Numbered from the stretch's first letter, positions 1 through 7,341 are shown. The stretch: DNA of 10,095 nucleotides from Actinomycetales bacterium (GCA_022838965.1 JALHDK010000140.1:1-10095), one strand, 5' to 3'. Notes: generated by a model not told the origin, from the sequence alone. Program-made: numbers and translations.

Positions 1-21
1 GAGTGACAATGACGAGGGGCA

Positions 22-39
22 TTGGGATCGTTGGGATCG
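22..39 (+). repeat. Short tandem repeat just upstream of the hydrolase start
   Basis: Two perfect head-to-tail copies of the 9-mer TTGGGATCG, at 22-30 and 31-39. Each begins with an in-frame TTG, so this stretch would read as a repeated Leu-Gly-Ser if translation began upstream. A short duplication ahead of a better start codon suggests untranslated leader. Two copies are too few to call a functional repeat. Confidence 0.5.
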
Positions 40-42
40 TCT

Positions 43-48
43 GGAGGT
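43..48 (+). promoter_or_regulatory. Ribosome binding site that selects the GTG start at 55
   Basis: GGAGGT lies six bases before the GTG at 55. The competing TTG at 22 has only a GAGGGG two bases away, which is too close. The 55 start also places the basic n-region and hydrophobic core of the signal peptide directly at the N-terminus. Confidence 0.65.
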
Positions 49-54
49 GGCGGG

Positions 55-1797
55 GTGTCGGGTCGTCGGGTGGTGGTGGCCGGGGCGGTGCTGCTGGCTG
101 TGCTGATGGGTGGCTGCAGCGGGCAGGCCGATGATCCGCAGCCGTCGTCCCCCAGTGCGGGCGCGTTGCCCGTCGAGGTGGTGGAGTACGACCTGGGTGA
201 GGCGACCATCGTTCAGGCCGGATTCCCGGAGGACAGCAGGTTCCGGGACATGCCGGTGCGGCTGAATGGCCTGATCGCGGCACCTCGGACCGGTGAGGGC
301 CCGTTCCCGGTGGTGATGGTGATCCATGGGACGCACCCGGGGTGTCCGCTGGATGAGGCAGGGGTGGACCGGTGGCCGTGCGACCCGCAGGTCGAGCAGG
401 CCAACTACGCCGGGTTCGGCTACCTGCTCGAGGCGGTAGCAGCCCGGGGCTATGTGGCGCTGGCGCCGAACTTCAACGCCGAGCACACGTTCGGCTTCGG
501 TGAGCCGGTGCCCAACGAGCGACTGGCCCAGCTGACCGACCTGCACCTGGGCGCACTGGCCGAGGCGGCGGCCGGGGGCGGCGGCAGCGCTGCGCCGGAC
601 TTCGGGGTGGACCTGGCGGGCCGGGCCGACCCGCAGGACCTGACCCTGATCGGGCACTCCCGCGGCGGGGACGCGGCCGTCCTGCTGGCCGCAGACCCGC
701 AGCTGATGGCGGCTCAGAACGGCTACGGTCCGGTAGCTGGGGTCGTGCTGGTGGCCGCGGCCGCCACGTTGGGCGACCCGTGGGCGGCGATCGACGTGCC
801 CGTGGCCACCATCCTGGCCGGGTGCGACGGGGACGTGGTCCAGCAGAATGGCCAGTTCTTCTACGAGGGCCCCCGGTTGGCCCCGGACCAGGCCCAGTGG
901 GTGGCCTCCACCTTCCTCGAGGGCGCGACCCACAACGCCTTCAATACGATCCTCGGCCCGGACATGGTGGTCCCGAACGCAGACGATCGTCCGGACTGCC
1001 AGCCGCTGCTGGACGCCGGGAAGCAGCGCGCCTGGCTGGCCGGGTACACGGCCAACTTCCTGGACCTGCTGCACTCCGGTGACCCGGACACCCGTGCCCG
1101 GATCAGGGCCGACCTCGGCCTGGACACCGGCGCACCAGCGCCCGACCCGGTGCTGGGCCTGCCCGCCCGGGTGGCCTACCTGCCCCCGGCCGCTGACCGC
1201 ACAGTCCTGCTCGTGCCGGCCTCCGAGGCCGAGCTGTCGACCAACCGGGCGGGCGGGACGGTCATCGCCGAGAACCTGCAGACCCAGTTCTGCCCGAAGG
1301 GCTTCTACACCCTGGACATGGAACCGGGCACCGGGGCGTGCCACCGCCAGGCGGTCACCGTGCCCGGCCAGCCCGCCCACGCGGTGATCAGCTGGGAATC
1401 CCCCAACGGCGCCCTGCGGCTCGCGATCCCCGACGGCGTGGCTGCCCGCGACGCGCGGGCGGTGAGCTTCCGGGCCGCAGTGGATCCGGCCTCCCCGCTC
1501 AACGAGTTGGGCACCTCCCAGGCCCTGACCGTCGAGCTCACCGACCGGGCAGGGAACCGGGCCTCGGTGACCACCCGCCCCGATGAGCCCGCGCTGGCCT
1601 ACCCGGCCGGGCAGATGCGGGCTGACGAGGTCAACCCGGACATCACCTACTTCACCGGCATCGTCCCGCTCACCACCGTGCGGATCCCGCTGACCCAGTT
1701 CAACGGGATCGACCCAGCCACGATCACCGAGATCACCATCACCCCGGACACCCCGAGCGGAGCCCTGTTCCTCGCCGACCTCGAGTTCGTGCGCTGA
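55..1797 (+). CDS. Secreted alpha/beta-hydrolase lipoprotein with C-terminal beta-rich domain
   Basis: Predicted exported serine hydrolase of 580 aa; substrate unknown. Residues 1-21 form a lipoprotein signal peptide: Arg4-Arg5, a hydrophobic core, then LMGGC with lipidated Cys21. The adjacent arginines could also allow Tat export, though the full Tat motif is absent. The alpha/beta-hydrolase domain spans about 70-350. It has an oxyanion-type HG at 91-92, the nucleophile elbow GHSRGG with Ser202, a candidate acid at Asp258 or Asp260, and catalytic His293 in EGATHNAF. Residues from about 375 to 580 form a second, beta-rich domain ending in an R-I-P-L-x-x-F pattern seen in jelly-roll or carbohydrate-binding folds; this is a resemblance only. 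Beyond Cys21 there are exactly six cysteines (97, 109, 257, 315, 413, 429), spaced as three likely disulfides, which fits an extracytoplasmic protein. The overall look is of the dienelactone-hydrolase, lipase or polyester-hydrolase-like group. An alternative TTG start at 22 would add 11 residues. No metabolic link to the downstream hut genes is apparent. Confidence 0.88.
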   Translation: MSGRRVVVAGAVLLAVLMGGCSGQADDPQPSSPSAGALPVEVVEYDLGEATIVQAGFPEDSRFRDMPVRLNGLIAAPRTGEGPFPVVMVIHGTHPGCPLDEAGVDRWPCDPQVEQANYAGFGYLLEAVAARGYVALAPNFNAEHTFGFGEPVPNERLAQLTDLHLGALAEAAAGGGGSAAPDFGVDLAGRADPQDLTLIGHSRGGDAAVLLAADPQLMAAQNGYGPVAGVVLVAAAATLGDPWAAIDVPVATILAGCDGDVVQQNGQFFYEGPRLAPDQAQWVASTFLEGATHNAFNTILGPDMVVPNADDRPDCQPLLDAGKQRAWLAGYTANFLDLLHSGDPDTRARIRADLGLDTGAPAPDPVLGLPARVAYLPPAADRTVLLVPASEAELSTNRAGGTVIAENLQTQFCPKGFYTLDMEPGTGACHRQAVTVPGQPAHAVISWESPNGALRLAIPDGVAARDARAVSFRAAVDPASPLNELGTSQALTVELTDRAGNRASVTTRPDEPALAYPAGQMRADEVNPDITYFTGIVPLTTVRIPLTQFNGIDPATITEITITPDTPSGALFLADLEFVR

Positions 1798-1801
1798 CCC
1801 G

Positions 1802-1824
1802 CGAACGCGGCGGGCAGGCGTTCG
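1802..1824 (+). terminator. Possible hairpin terminator after the hydrolase gene
   Basis: A perfect 7-bp inverted repeat, CGAACGC (1802-1808) and GCGTTCG (1818-1824), with a 9-base loop starts five bases after the hydrolase stop codon. There is no T-tract, as is common for actinomycete hairpins, so termination is inferred. A competing 5-bp GCGGC/GCCGC pairing overlaps it. It lies in the 55-bp gap before hutI, so it may separate the two transcripts. Confidence 0.35.
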
Positions 1825-1852
1825 GGCCGCCACTGATGGGAAGATCTGACCC

Positions 1853-3031
1853 ATGGCGCTTGTCGTCGAAGGCATCGGTCACCTGGTCACCAACGACCCC
1901 ACGCTCGGGGAGGGGCCGCTCGGCCTGATCCGGGACGCGGCGGTGGTGGTGGAGGGCGACGCCGTCGCCTGGGTCGGTCCGCGGGCCGCGCTGCGGGGCA
2001 ACGCGGCGGACGAGCGGTGGGACGCCGGCGGCCGCGCGGTGCTGCCCGGGTTCGTGGAGTCGCACTCCCACCTGGTGTTCGCCGGCGAGCGGGCGGAGGA
2101 GTTCGCGGCACGGATGGCGGGGCGGCGGTACGAAGCCGGGGGGATCAGGACGACGATCGCGGCGACGCGGGCGGCGTCGGACGCTGCACTGTCCGCGAAT
2201 GTGGCGCGGCTGGCGGCGGAGTACCTCGCGTCCGGGACCACGACCGTGGAGGTGAAGTCCGGGTACGGGCAGACCGTGCGGGACGAGGCGCGCTCGCTGC
2301 GCGTGGCCGGGGAGCACACGGCGGAGGCCACGCTGCTGGCCGCGCACGTGGTGCCGCCCGAGTTCGCCGGCCGCGCGGACGACTACGTGCGCCTCGTGGT
2401 GGAGGAGATGGTGCCGGCGTGCGCGCCGCTGGCCCGGTGGATCGACGTGTTCTGCGAGGTGGGAGCCTTCGACGGCGACCAGTCGCGCGCCGTCCTCGAG
2501 GCCGGCCGCGCGGCGGGTCTCGGGGTGCGGGTGCACGCGGGCCAGCTCACGAAGGGGCCGGGGATCCAGCTCGGCGTGGAGCTGGGGGCGGCATCCGTGG
2601 ACCACGTGTGCCACGCGACGGACGCGGACGTCGAGGCGCTCGCGGCGTCGTCGACGGTGGCCACGCTGCTGCCGGCGGCGGACTTCTCGACCCGCAACCG
2701 GTACCCGGACGCCCGCCGGCTCCTCGACGCCGGGGTGACCGTGGCGCTCGGGGCGGACTGCAATCCCGGGACGTCGTACACCACGTCGCTGCCGTTCGTG
2801 GTCGCGCTCGCCGTGCGGGAACTGCGGATGACCCCGGACGAGGCCGTGTGGGCGGCGACGGCGGGCGGGGCGCGGGCGCTGCGGCGTGACGATGTCGGGG
2901 TGCTGGCGGCGGGGAAGCGGGCGGATCTCGTGGTGCTGGACGCGCCGTCGCACGTGCACCTGGCGTACCGTCCGGGGGTGCCGCTGGTGCACGCGGTGAT
3001 GCGGGGCCGGAGCGTCCATGGTCACGGCTGA
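1853..3031 (+). CDS. hutI: Imidazolonepropionase (HutI)
   Basis: Hydrolyses 4-imidazolone-5-propionate to N-formimino-L-glutamate, the third step of histidine degradation. It is a cytoplasmic, metal-dependent enzyme of the amidohydrolase superfamily. The 392-aa protein has the family landmarks in order: metal-binding HxH at His71/His73 in [12 protein letters not shown], the substrate-loop motif KSGYG at 135-139, DVFCEVGAF at 199-206, VHAGQ with His228, DHVCH with His251 and His254, and GADCNPGT with the metal-site Asp302. The C-terminus has the usual amidohydrolase pattern [15 protein letters not shown]. The length is slightly below the usual 400-420 aa. The ATG at 1853 is preceded by GGGAAG nine bases upstream. 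The 3' end overlaps hutG by 14 bp, so the two are almost certainly co-transcribed and translationally coupled. Confidence 0.96.
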   Translation: MALVVEGIGHLVTNDPTLGEGPLGLIRDAAVVVEGDAVAWVGPRAALRGNAADERWDAGGRAVLPGFVESHSHLVFAGERAEEFAARMAGRRYEAGGIRTTIAATRAASDAALSANVARLAAEYLASGTTTVEVKSGYGQTVRDEARSLRVAGEHTAEATLLAAHVVPPEFAGRADDYVRLVVEEMVPACAPLARWIDVFCEVGAFDGDQSRAVLEAGRAAGLGVRVHAGQLTKGPGIQLGVELGAASVDHVCHATDADVEALAASSTVATLLPAADFSTRNRYPDARRLLDAGVTVALGADCNPGTSYTTSLPFVVALAVRELRMTPDEAVWAATAGGARALRRDDVGVLAAGKRADLVVLDAPSHVHLAYRPGVPLVHAVMRGRSVHGHG

Positions 3032-3965
3032 GATGCGCCCGCCGGGCGTGTGGTCCGGACGCGATGACGGCCCCGGCCCGGAGCACGCGCGGTGGCACTC
3101 GGTGATGCGGCCGTGGTCGCCGGGCCAGCCGGCCGCGGGCGCCGCCGTGCTGCTCGGGTTCGCCTCGGACGAGGGCGTGCGGCGCAACGGCGGCCGCGTG
3201 GGGGCGGCCGCGGGACCGGAGGCGTTGCGGGGCGCCCTGGCCTCGTTCGCCGCGCCCGGGGTGGAGGTGCGCGACGGCGGCGACGTCGTCGTGGGCGCGG
3301 ACCTTGAGGGCGGGCAGACGCTGCTGGGTGGGCAGGTGGCCGCTGTCCTGCGCGCTGGTGGGCTGCCGGTGGTGCTGGGCGGGGGCCACGAGGTGGCGTT
3401 CGGGAGCTACCTCGGCTGGTCCGCGCATCTCGAAGCGGCCCCCGCCGACGGTGCCGAGCGCTGGGGCATCCTCAACGTGGACGCGCATTTCGACCTGCGT
3501 GAGGGCCCTCGCGCCACGTCGGGGACGCCGTTCCTCCAGGCGGCGCGCGCCGAGGAGGCGGTGGGACGGGAGTTCCGGTACGCCGTCGTCGGGATCAGCC
3601 GCGCGAACAACACCCGCGCGCTGTTCGGGACGGCAGCGGCGCTCCGGGTCCCCTTCCTCGACGACGCCGCCTGCGACCCGGCGTCGGTGACGGCGTTCGT
3701 GGGGGAGTGGCTGGGCGGGGTGGACCGCGTCCACCTCACGCTCGACCTCGACGCACTGCCGGCCGCCGTCGCCCCCGGGGTGAGCGCGCCGGCCGGGTTC
3801 GGGATCCCGCTCGACGCCGTCCGCGCGGCGGTTCGCACGGTGGCGGCGTCGGGCAGGCTGGGCCTGCTGGAGGTCGCGGAGCTGAACCCGCGTTTCGACG
3901 TCGACGGCCGGACGGCACGCACCGCGGCGCGATTGGTGGACGAGGCGCTGCGATCGCTCCGGTAG
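3018..3965 (+). CDS. hutG: Formimidoylglutamase (HutG), arginase/ureohydrolase family
   Basis: Hydrolyses N-formimino-L-glutamate to glutamate and formamide, the last step of the direct histidine-degradation route. The 315-aa protein carries the binuclear manganese ligands of the ureohydrolase fold: His124 in GGGHE, Asp155/His157/Asp159 in NVDAHFDLR, and Asp243/Asp245 in TLDLDALP. The segment after Asp245, [11 protein letters not shown], is typical of HutG rather than arginase or agmatinase. The ATG at 3018 lies inside the hutI 3' end, with GGAG five bases upstream. Starts at 3033 (ATG) or 3048 (GTG) are also possible, because family similarity begins near [17 protein letters not shown], at residue 11. 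Having HutG next to HutI points to the four-step pathway ending in formamide instead of the HutF/deformylase route. The gene ends 3 bp from the convergent hutH stop. Confidence 0.95.
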   Translation: MVTAEMRPPGVWSGRDDGPGPEHARWHSVMRPWSPGQPAAGAAVLLGFASDEGVRRNGGRVGAAAGPEALRGALASFAAPGVEVRDGGDVVVGADLEGGQTLLGGQVAAVLRAGGLPVVLGGGHEVAFGSYLGWSAHLEAAPADGAERWGILNVDAHFDLREGPRATSGTPFLQAARAEEAVGREFRYAVVGISRANNTRALFGTAAALRVPFLDDAACDPASVTAFVGEWLGGVDRVHLTLDLDALPAAVAPGVSAPAGFGIPLDAVRAAVRTVAASGRLGLLEVAELNPRFDVDGRTARTAARLVDEALRSLR

Positions 3966-3968
3966 TGG

Positions 3969-5492
3969 TCAGGCGAGCGGGCCGGTGACCGCTTCGGCCG
4001 CGCGGACGAGCTCGCCGTCGCGCACCAGACCGACCACGTCCTCGATCTCGGGGGCGAGGAAGCGGTCCGGGCCGGGCCCGGCGACCGCCGCGCGGATCCG
4101 GTCCCGGACGGCCGCGGTGGCGGCAGCGGGCGCGTGATCGCGCAGGTCGAGGGCCCGGGCGGCGGTGAGCGCCTCGGCCGCCAGCACCCGGGTGAGGCCG
4201 TCGAGGGACCGCCGCAGCTTGCGGCCGGCGTGCCAGCCGAGCGAGACGTGGTCCTCCTGCAGGGCGGAGCTGGGGATCGAGTCCACGGACGCGGGCACCG
4301 CCAGCCGCTTCAGCTCCGCCACCACACCGGCCTGCATGTACTGCAGGATCATGTGCCCGGAATCCACGCCCGGGTCGTCCGCCAGGAAGGGCGGCAGGCC
4401 GTTGCTGCGCCTGGCGTCGAGGAAGCGGTCCGTGCGGCGCTCCGAGATGGAGGCGAGGTCCGCCGCCGCGATCGCCAGGAAGTCCAGCACGTAGCCGATC
4501 GGGGCGCCGTGGAAGTTGCCGTTGGACTCCACCCGGCCGTCCGGGGCGATGACGGGATTGTCGATGGCGGCGGCCCGTTCCCGGGCGGCCACGAGCCGCG
4601 CGTGCGCGAGCGTGTCCCGCCCTGCCCCGGCCACCTGCGGCGCGCAGCGCAGCGAGTAGGCGTCCTGCACGATCGGGCAGTCCGGGACCTGGTGGGAGGC
4701 GATGAGGGGTGAGCCGGCGAGGAGGGCGCGCATGTTCGCGGCCGCGTCCTGCTGGCCCGCCTGGGGCCGCAGGGCGATGAGGTCGGCGGCGAAGGCGTGG
4801 TGGGTGCCCTTGAGAGCCTCCACGGACATGGCAGCGACGACGTCGGCCGTGGTCAGGAGCCGCCCGAAGTCGTGGCACGCGAGGGTGAGCATCCCGAGCA
4901 TCCCGTCGGTGCCGTTGATGAGGGCGAGCCCCTCCTTCTCGGCCAGCACGACCGGCGTGATCCCGACCTGCGCCATCGCCTCGGCCGACGGGCGGCGGCG
5001 GCCGGCGCCGTCGCGCACGAACCCCTCACCCATCACGGCGAGCGCACAGTGCGCGAGCGGGGCGAGATCCCCGGAGCAGCCGAGCGAGCCGTACTCGTGC
5101 ACCACCGGGGTGAGGCCGGCGTTGAGCAGGGCGGCGTACGTGCCGGCGACGGCGGGGCGCACCCCGGTCCGGCCGGTCGCCATTGTGGCGAGCCGCAGCA
5201 GCATCATCGCGCGGATCACCTCGCGCTCCACCTCCGGTCCCGAGCCTGCGGCGTGCGAGCGGATCAGGCTCTGCTGGAGCTGGACGCGCCGCTCGACCGG
5301 GATGTGTTTCGTGGCGAGTGCGCCGAAGCCGGTGGAGATGCCGTAGTGGGGCTGGTCGGAGCGGGCGAGGTTCTCCACGATGTGGCGCGCGGCGGCCATC
5401 GGGCCGGCGAGGCAGCCCGGGGCGAACGCCACGCGCGCGTCCCGGCGGGCGACGGCGACGACGTCGTCCTCCGTCAGCGGCCCGCCACTCAC
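3969..5492 (-). CDS. hutH: Histidine ammonia-lyase (HutH)
   Basis: Deaminates L-histidine to trans-urocanate, the entry step of histidine catabolism; the family is a cytoplasmic homotetramer. The 507-aa length matches the family. The self-forming MIO electrophile comes from residues 139-141 in GSLGCSGDLAPLAH. The triad here is Cys-Ser-Gly, not the commoner Ala-Ser-Gly, a variant I recall from Streptomyces HutH. Other active-site landmarks are present: Tyr50 (YGISTGFG), His80 (RSHAAG), Asn193 (NGTDG), Gln276/Tyr279/Arg282 (QDAYSLR), Phe328 (GNFHG) and Glu412 (LQEDHVS). His80 supports histidine over phenylalanine or tyrosine as substrate. The frame stays open to 5732, but the upstream 80 residues are Arg/Pro-rich and unlike the family, so I use the GTG at 5492. 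No Shine-Dalgarno sequence precedes it. It is transcribed towards hutG and divergently from the small membrane gene at 5525. Confidence 0.96.
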   Translation of the reverse strand: MSGGPLTEDDVVAVARRDARVAFAPGCLAGPMAAARHIVENLARSDQPHYGISTGFGALATKHIPVERRVQLQQSLIRSHAAGSGPEVEREVIRAMMLLRLATMATGRTGVRPAVAGTYAALLNAGLTPVVHEYGSLGCSGDLAPLAHCALAVMGEGFVRDGAGRRRPSAEAMAQVGITPVVLAEKEGLALINGTDGMLGMLTLACHDFGRLLTTADVVAAMSVEALKGTHHAFAADLIALRPQAGQQDAAANMRALLAGSPLIASHQVPDCPIVQDAYSLRCAPQVAGAGRDTLAHARLVAARERAAAIDNPVIAPDGRVESNGNFHGAPIGYVLDFLAIAAADLASISERRTDRFLDARRSNGLPPFLADDPGVDSGHMILQYMQAGVVAELKRLAVPASVDSIPSSALQEDHVSLGWHAGRKLRRSLDGLTRVLAAEALTAARALDLRDHAPAAATAAVRDRIRAAVAGPGPDRFLAPEIEDVVGLVRDGELVRAAEAVTGPLA

Positions 5493-5509
5493 CGTACGCC
5501 GCAGCCGGG

Positions 5510-5518
5510 TGTTTGAAT
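5510..5518 (+). promoter_or_regulatory. Candidate extended -10 element for a leaderless transcript
   Basis: TG-T-TTGAAT at 5510-5518 resembles an extended -10 element (TGn followed by a 4/6 match to TATAAT). The hexamer occupies 5513-5518, exactly -12 to -7 if transcription starts at the GTG at 5525. That gene has no Shine-Dalgarno sequence, so a leaderless mRNA fits. No good -35 is visible. The element sits in an AT-rich island within the 32-bp gap between the divergent hutH and small membrane gene starts. Confidence 0.35.
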
Positions 5519-5524
5519 GGTTCC

Positions 5525-5812
5525 GTGCGACGCCACGCGCGCAGGAGCGGCAGGGACCGGAGCGCCGACGCCTCCCGCCCGCCCGAGGAGACCCTGCGGC
5601 TGGAGCGAGGGTGGCGGGCGGCCCGGCAGGCCGTGATCCTCGGCTCCCTTGGCATCGTCCTCGTGGGGGTGGTTCTCGGGCCAGTCGCCCTGGTGCGGGC
5701 CGCACAGGCAGAAGCCCTGGGCGTGCGGTCACGTGCGGGTGAGATCCTGGGGTGGGTTGCCCTGTACGCCGGTCTCCTGCAGCTGGCGTTCTATTACCAG
5801 ATGCGGCCCTGA
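5525..5812 (+). CDS. Small membrane protein of unknown function (paralogue A)
   Basis: A 95-aa protein whose function I do not recognise. Residues 1-34 are hydrophilic and strongly basic at the start. A first membrane segment covers about 36-57 (GIVLVGVVLGPVALV) and a second about 73-91 (EILGWVALYAGLLQLAFYY), joined by a short polar turn around 60-71. The core LGPxALVR...GVR...GEILGWVA recurs in the next gene, so the two are tandem paralogues. The pattern loosely recalls DUF4190-type two-helix proteins, but I could not test this. GTG 5525 is chosen because upstream codons in this frame are antisense to hutH. TTG 5513 is an alternative. No Shine-Dalgarno sequence is visible, so leaderless translation is possible. 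The gene is divergent from hutH. Confidence 0.78.
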   Translation: MRRHARRSGRDRSADASRPPEETLRLERGWRAARQAVILGSLGIVLVGVVLGPVALVRAAQAEALGVRSRAGEILGWVALYAGLLQLAFYYQMRP

Positions 5813-5928
5813 GCGGTCACGGTGCCGGTGCCTGCGCGCGGCGGACCCCTCGCATTCGCCGCTTTTCCGAGAGATCATGGACTGACGGGTGTTCGCGGCG
5901 TGGCGCAGCGGACGCCCGCTGTTCGTGC

Positions 5929-5935
5929 AGGAGAG
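5929..5935 (+). promoter_or_regulatory. Ribosome binding site for paralogue B
   Basis: AGGAGAG lies four bases before the GTG at 5940 and ten before the ATG at 5946 (six from AGGAG to the GTG). It argues against the longer in-frame GTG start at 5889, which would put the site inside the coding region. Confidence 0.6.
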
Positions 5936-5939
5936 TGCC

Positions 5940-6266
5940 GTGACGATGTGGGAGTACCCCGAGGACTGGCGACCGGACCGGGACCGCTCGCCCGAGCCGG
6001 CCCGCGACCCGGACCGCGCCCGCTGGGAGCGATTCGAGGAGGGCTGGCGCAGGTACGAGGGGGAGGCGGCGGCTCAGGCCGCTGTCCGGCTGGGCTTCCT
6101 CGGCCTCTTCGTGTTCGGGATCGTGCTCGGACCCATGGCCCTGGTGCGGGTCTGGCGGGCGGACACCTTCGGCGTGCGGGCCGACCTGGGGGAGATTCTG
6201 GGCTGGGTGGCGAGCCTCGTGGGCCTGGTGCACATCAGCGTCGCCTACCTGCTGCTGAGCCTGTGA
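5940..6266 (+). CDS. Small membrane protein of unknown function (paralogue B)
   Basis: A 108-aa protein, function unknown. Residues 1-45 are hydrophilic and highly charged, rich in Arg, Asp, Glu and Trp (WEYPEDWRPDRDRSPEP). Two hydrophobic segments follow, at about 49-70 and 85-106, separated by a short polar loop. Residues 52-103 align without gaps to residues 40-91 of the preceding gene, with about half the positions identical, including LGP, ALVR, GVR and GEILGWVA. An EEGW motif before the first segment (33-36) matches ERGW in paralogue A after a 6-residue indel. The predicted loop GVRxxxGEILGW is the best-conserved part and is probably functional. GTG 5940 has a good Shine-Dalgarno sequence; ATG 5946 is a close alternative. 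A 127-bp gap separates the paralogues, so co-transcription is plausible but not obvious. The gene converges with the PopT-type gene, 24 bp away. Confidence 0.82.
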   Translation: MTMWEYPEDWRPDRDRSPEPARDPDRARWERFEEGWRRYEGEAAAQAAVRLGFLGLFVFGIVLGPMALVRVWRADTFGVRADLGEILGWVASLVGLVHISVAYLLLSL

Positions 6267-6290
6267 GGCGGGCAGCCGGGCCCGGGATGA

Positions 6291-7268
6291 TCAGGCCTCG
6301 TTCCTCGCCGCGACGGGTGCCGGCCTCCGCGCGTACAAATTGAGCGCGAGGACGGCGCTGAACGTCACCACCATGATCAGGAGGAGGGTGCCGAGCGCCG
6401 GGTCGGTGCCGAAGACGGGGTTGGACTCCAGGCCGGCGAAGGTGGAGGGGCTCACCGACCGGCTGAACGTCACCGTCTCGCGGCCGGAGCTGTCGGTCTC
6501 CGTCAGGATCACCTGCTGCCAGGGCCAGATCTTGTTGAGCGACCCCAGCATGATGCCGGTCAGGAGCGCCAGCACCTGGTCGCGGTACCGCTCGTAGCCC
6601 CAGTGGAGGATCCGGCTCATGGTGACGATCCCGATGAGGCAGCCCACCGCGAAGGTGGCCACGAGGGGCAGGACGGCGAGGTTGCCTCCGAGCAGGTCGC
6701 GGACCGCCGGGATGACGGTGGAGTACATCCCGAGGAGGAGCAGGACGAAGCTGCCGCTGAGGCCGGGCAGCATGAGGGCCGAGATCGCCAGGATCCCGCT
6801 GAGCAGGACGAAGGCCAGCGAGGACCGCTGGACCGTGGGCTCGGCGCTGGTGATGAGGAGCGCCACTGCGGCGCCGGCGCCGATGAGCAGCACGGTCGTC
6901 CACGTGAAACGGGACACGTCCCGCGCCACCATGACCGAGGAGGCGGCGATGAGGGCGAAGAAGAACGCCCACACCTGCAGCGGATGGTTCTCGATCAGGT
7001 AGGTGATGCCGAACACGCCGCTGATCAGGCCGATCGCCATGCCCACGGCGAGCGACACCAGGAACCACAGATCGATGTGCTGCGCGAACTCGCGGAATCT
7101 GCGCCGGCGGACCAGGGCGATGGCCGAGGAGTCGAGGTGCCGCAGCGCGGCGATGAGTCTCTCGTAGATGCCGGTGATGAAGGCGATGGTGCCTCCCGAG
7201 ACGCCGGGAACCACCTCGGCGAGCCCCATGCCGAGGCCCTTGGCGGACGTGGAGACGGAGAAGTTCAT
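6291..7268 (-). CDS. popT: DUF368 membrane protein, PopT-type polyprenyl-phosphate translocase
   Basis: Multi-pass inner-membrane protein of 325 aa. DUF368 proteins (PopT) have been shown in other bacteria to return undecaprenyl phosphate, the lipid carrier of cell-wall synthesis, to the cytoplasmic face. The family hallmarks are present: PGVSGGTIAFITGIYERLI (from residue 21), the inverted-repeat counterpart LMLPGLSGSFVLLLLGMY (165-182), and TGIMLGSLNKIWPW (237-250). Eight or more hydrophobic segments are visible, the last at 292-311. A polar stretch at about 253-289 is probably an extracytoplasmic loop. The frame runs open far upstream because it is antisense to the next gene. The ATG at 7268 is the family-consistent start, although its Shine-Dalgarno sequence is weak. 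It is divergent from the phosphoesterase gene across 171 bp. The family assignment is firm. Transport in this organism is inferred. Confidence 0.93.
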   Translation of the reverse strand: MNFSVSTSAKGLGMGLAEVVPGVSGGTIAFITGIYERLIAALRHLDSSAIALVRRRRFREFAQHIDLWFLVSLAVGMAIGLISGVFGITYLIENHPLQVWAFFFALIAASSVMVARDVSRFTWTTVLLIGAGAAVALLITSAEPTVQRSSLAFVLLSGILAISALMLPGLSGSFVLLLLGMYSTVIPAVRDLLGGNLAVLPLVATFAVGCLIGIVTMSRILHWGYERYRDQVLALLTGIMLGSLNKIWPWQQVILTETDSSGRETVTFSRSVSPSTFAGLESNPVFGTDPALGTLLLIMVVTFSAVLALNLYARRPAPVAARNEA

Positions 7269-7335
7269 GGGTCGTTCGAGTCCGTTCGTCGTGCGATCCG
7301 CGGGGGAGTGCAGGCCTCCCGCCGCGTCACGTGTC

Positions 7336-7341
7336 ACTCTA
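7336..7341 (-). promoter_or_regulatory. Weak candidate -10 for the PopT-type gene
   Basis: Read on the - strand, this is TAGAGT (TAnnnT), 68 bases ahead of the ATG. A 4/6 -35 match, TGGACG at 7361-7366, lies 19 bp upstream. Both matches are weak, and this is offered only because the 171-bp divergent gap must hold promoters for both flanking genes. Confidence 0.2.

Noticed and set aside
1739..3187. 482-codon open frame on the - strand across hutI
   Set aside because: It is antisense to a clear hutI. The product is dominated by Arg, His and Pro, with no recognisable domain, as expected from G/C-biased third positions of the opposite strand.
2547..3734. 395-codon open frame on the - strand across hutI and hutG
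   Set aside because: Low-complexity Pro/Arg-rich product covering two verified genes on the other strand; a GC artefact.
3736..4878. 380-codon - strand frame overlapping hutH in another frame
   Set aside because: Arg/Pro/Gly-rich shadow of hutH, which has full family motifs in its own frame.
5517..5635. Possible 38-codon ORF starting at ATG 5517 as a leader peptide
   Set aside because: It overlaps paralogue A in another frame, is Pro/Gly/Ala/Arg-rich, and has no ribosome binding site or regulatory codon run.
5493..5732. 80-residue N-terminal extension of HutH
   Set aside because: The extension is Arg/Pro/Gly-rich, unlike any HutH N-terminus, and overlaps the small membrane gene on the other strand. 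Starting at GTG 5492 gives the normal family length.
6276..6285. Perfect palindrome CCGGGCCCGG between paralogue B and the PopT-type gene
   Set aside because: It has no loop, so it cannot form a good terminator hairpin, and such runs are expected by chance in sequence this GC-rich.
7328..7333. CACGTG palindrome in the divergent region as an operator
   Set aside because: A single 6-bp palindrome without flanking symmetry is too short to support a regulator site.
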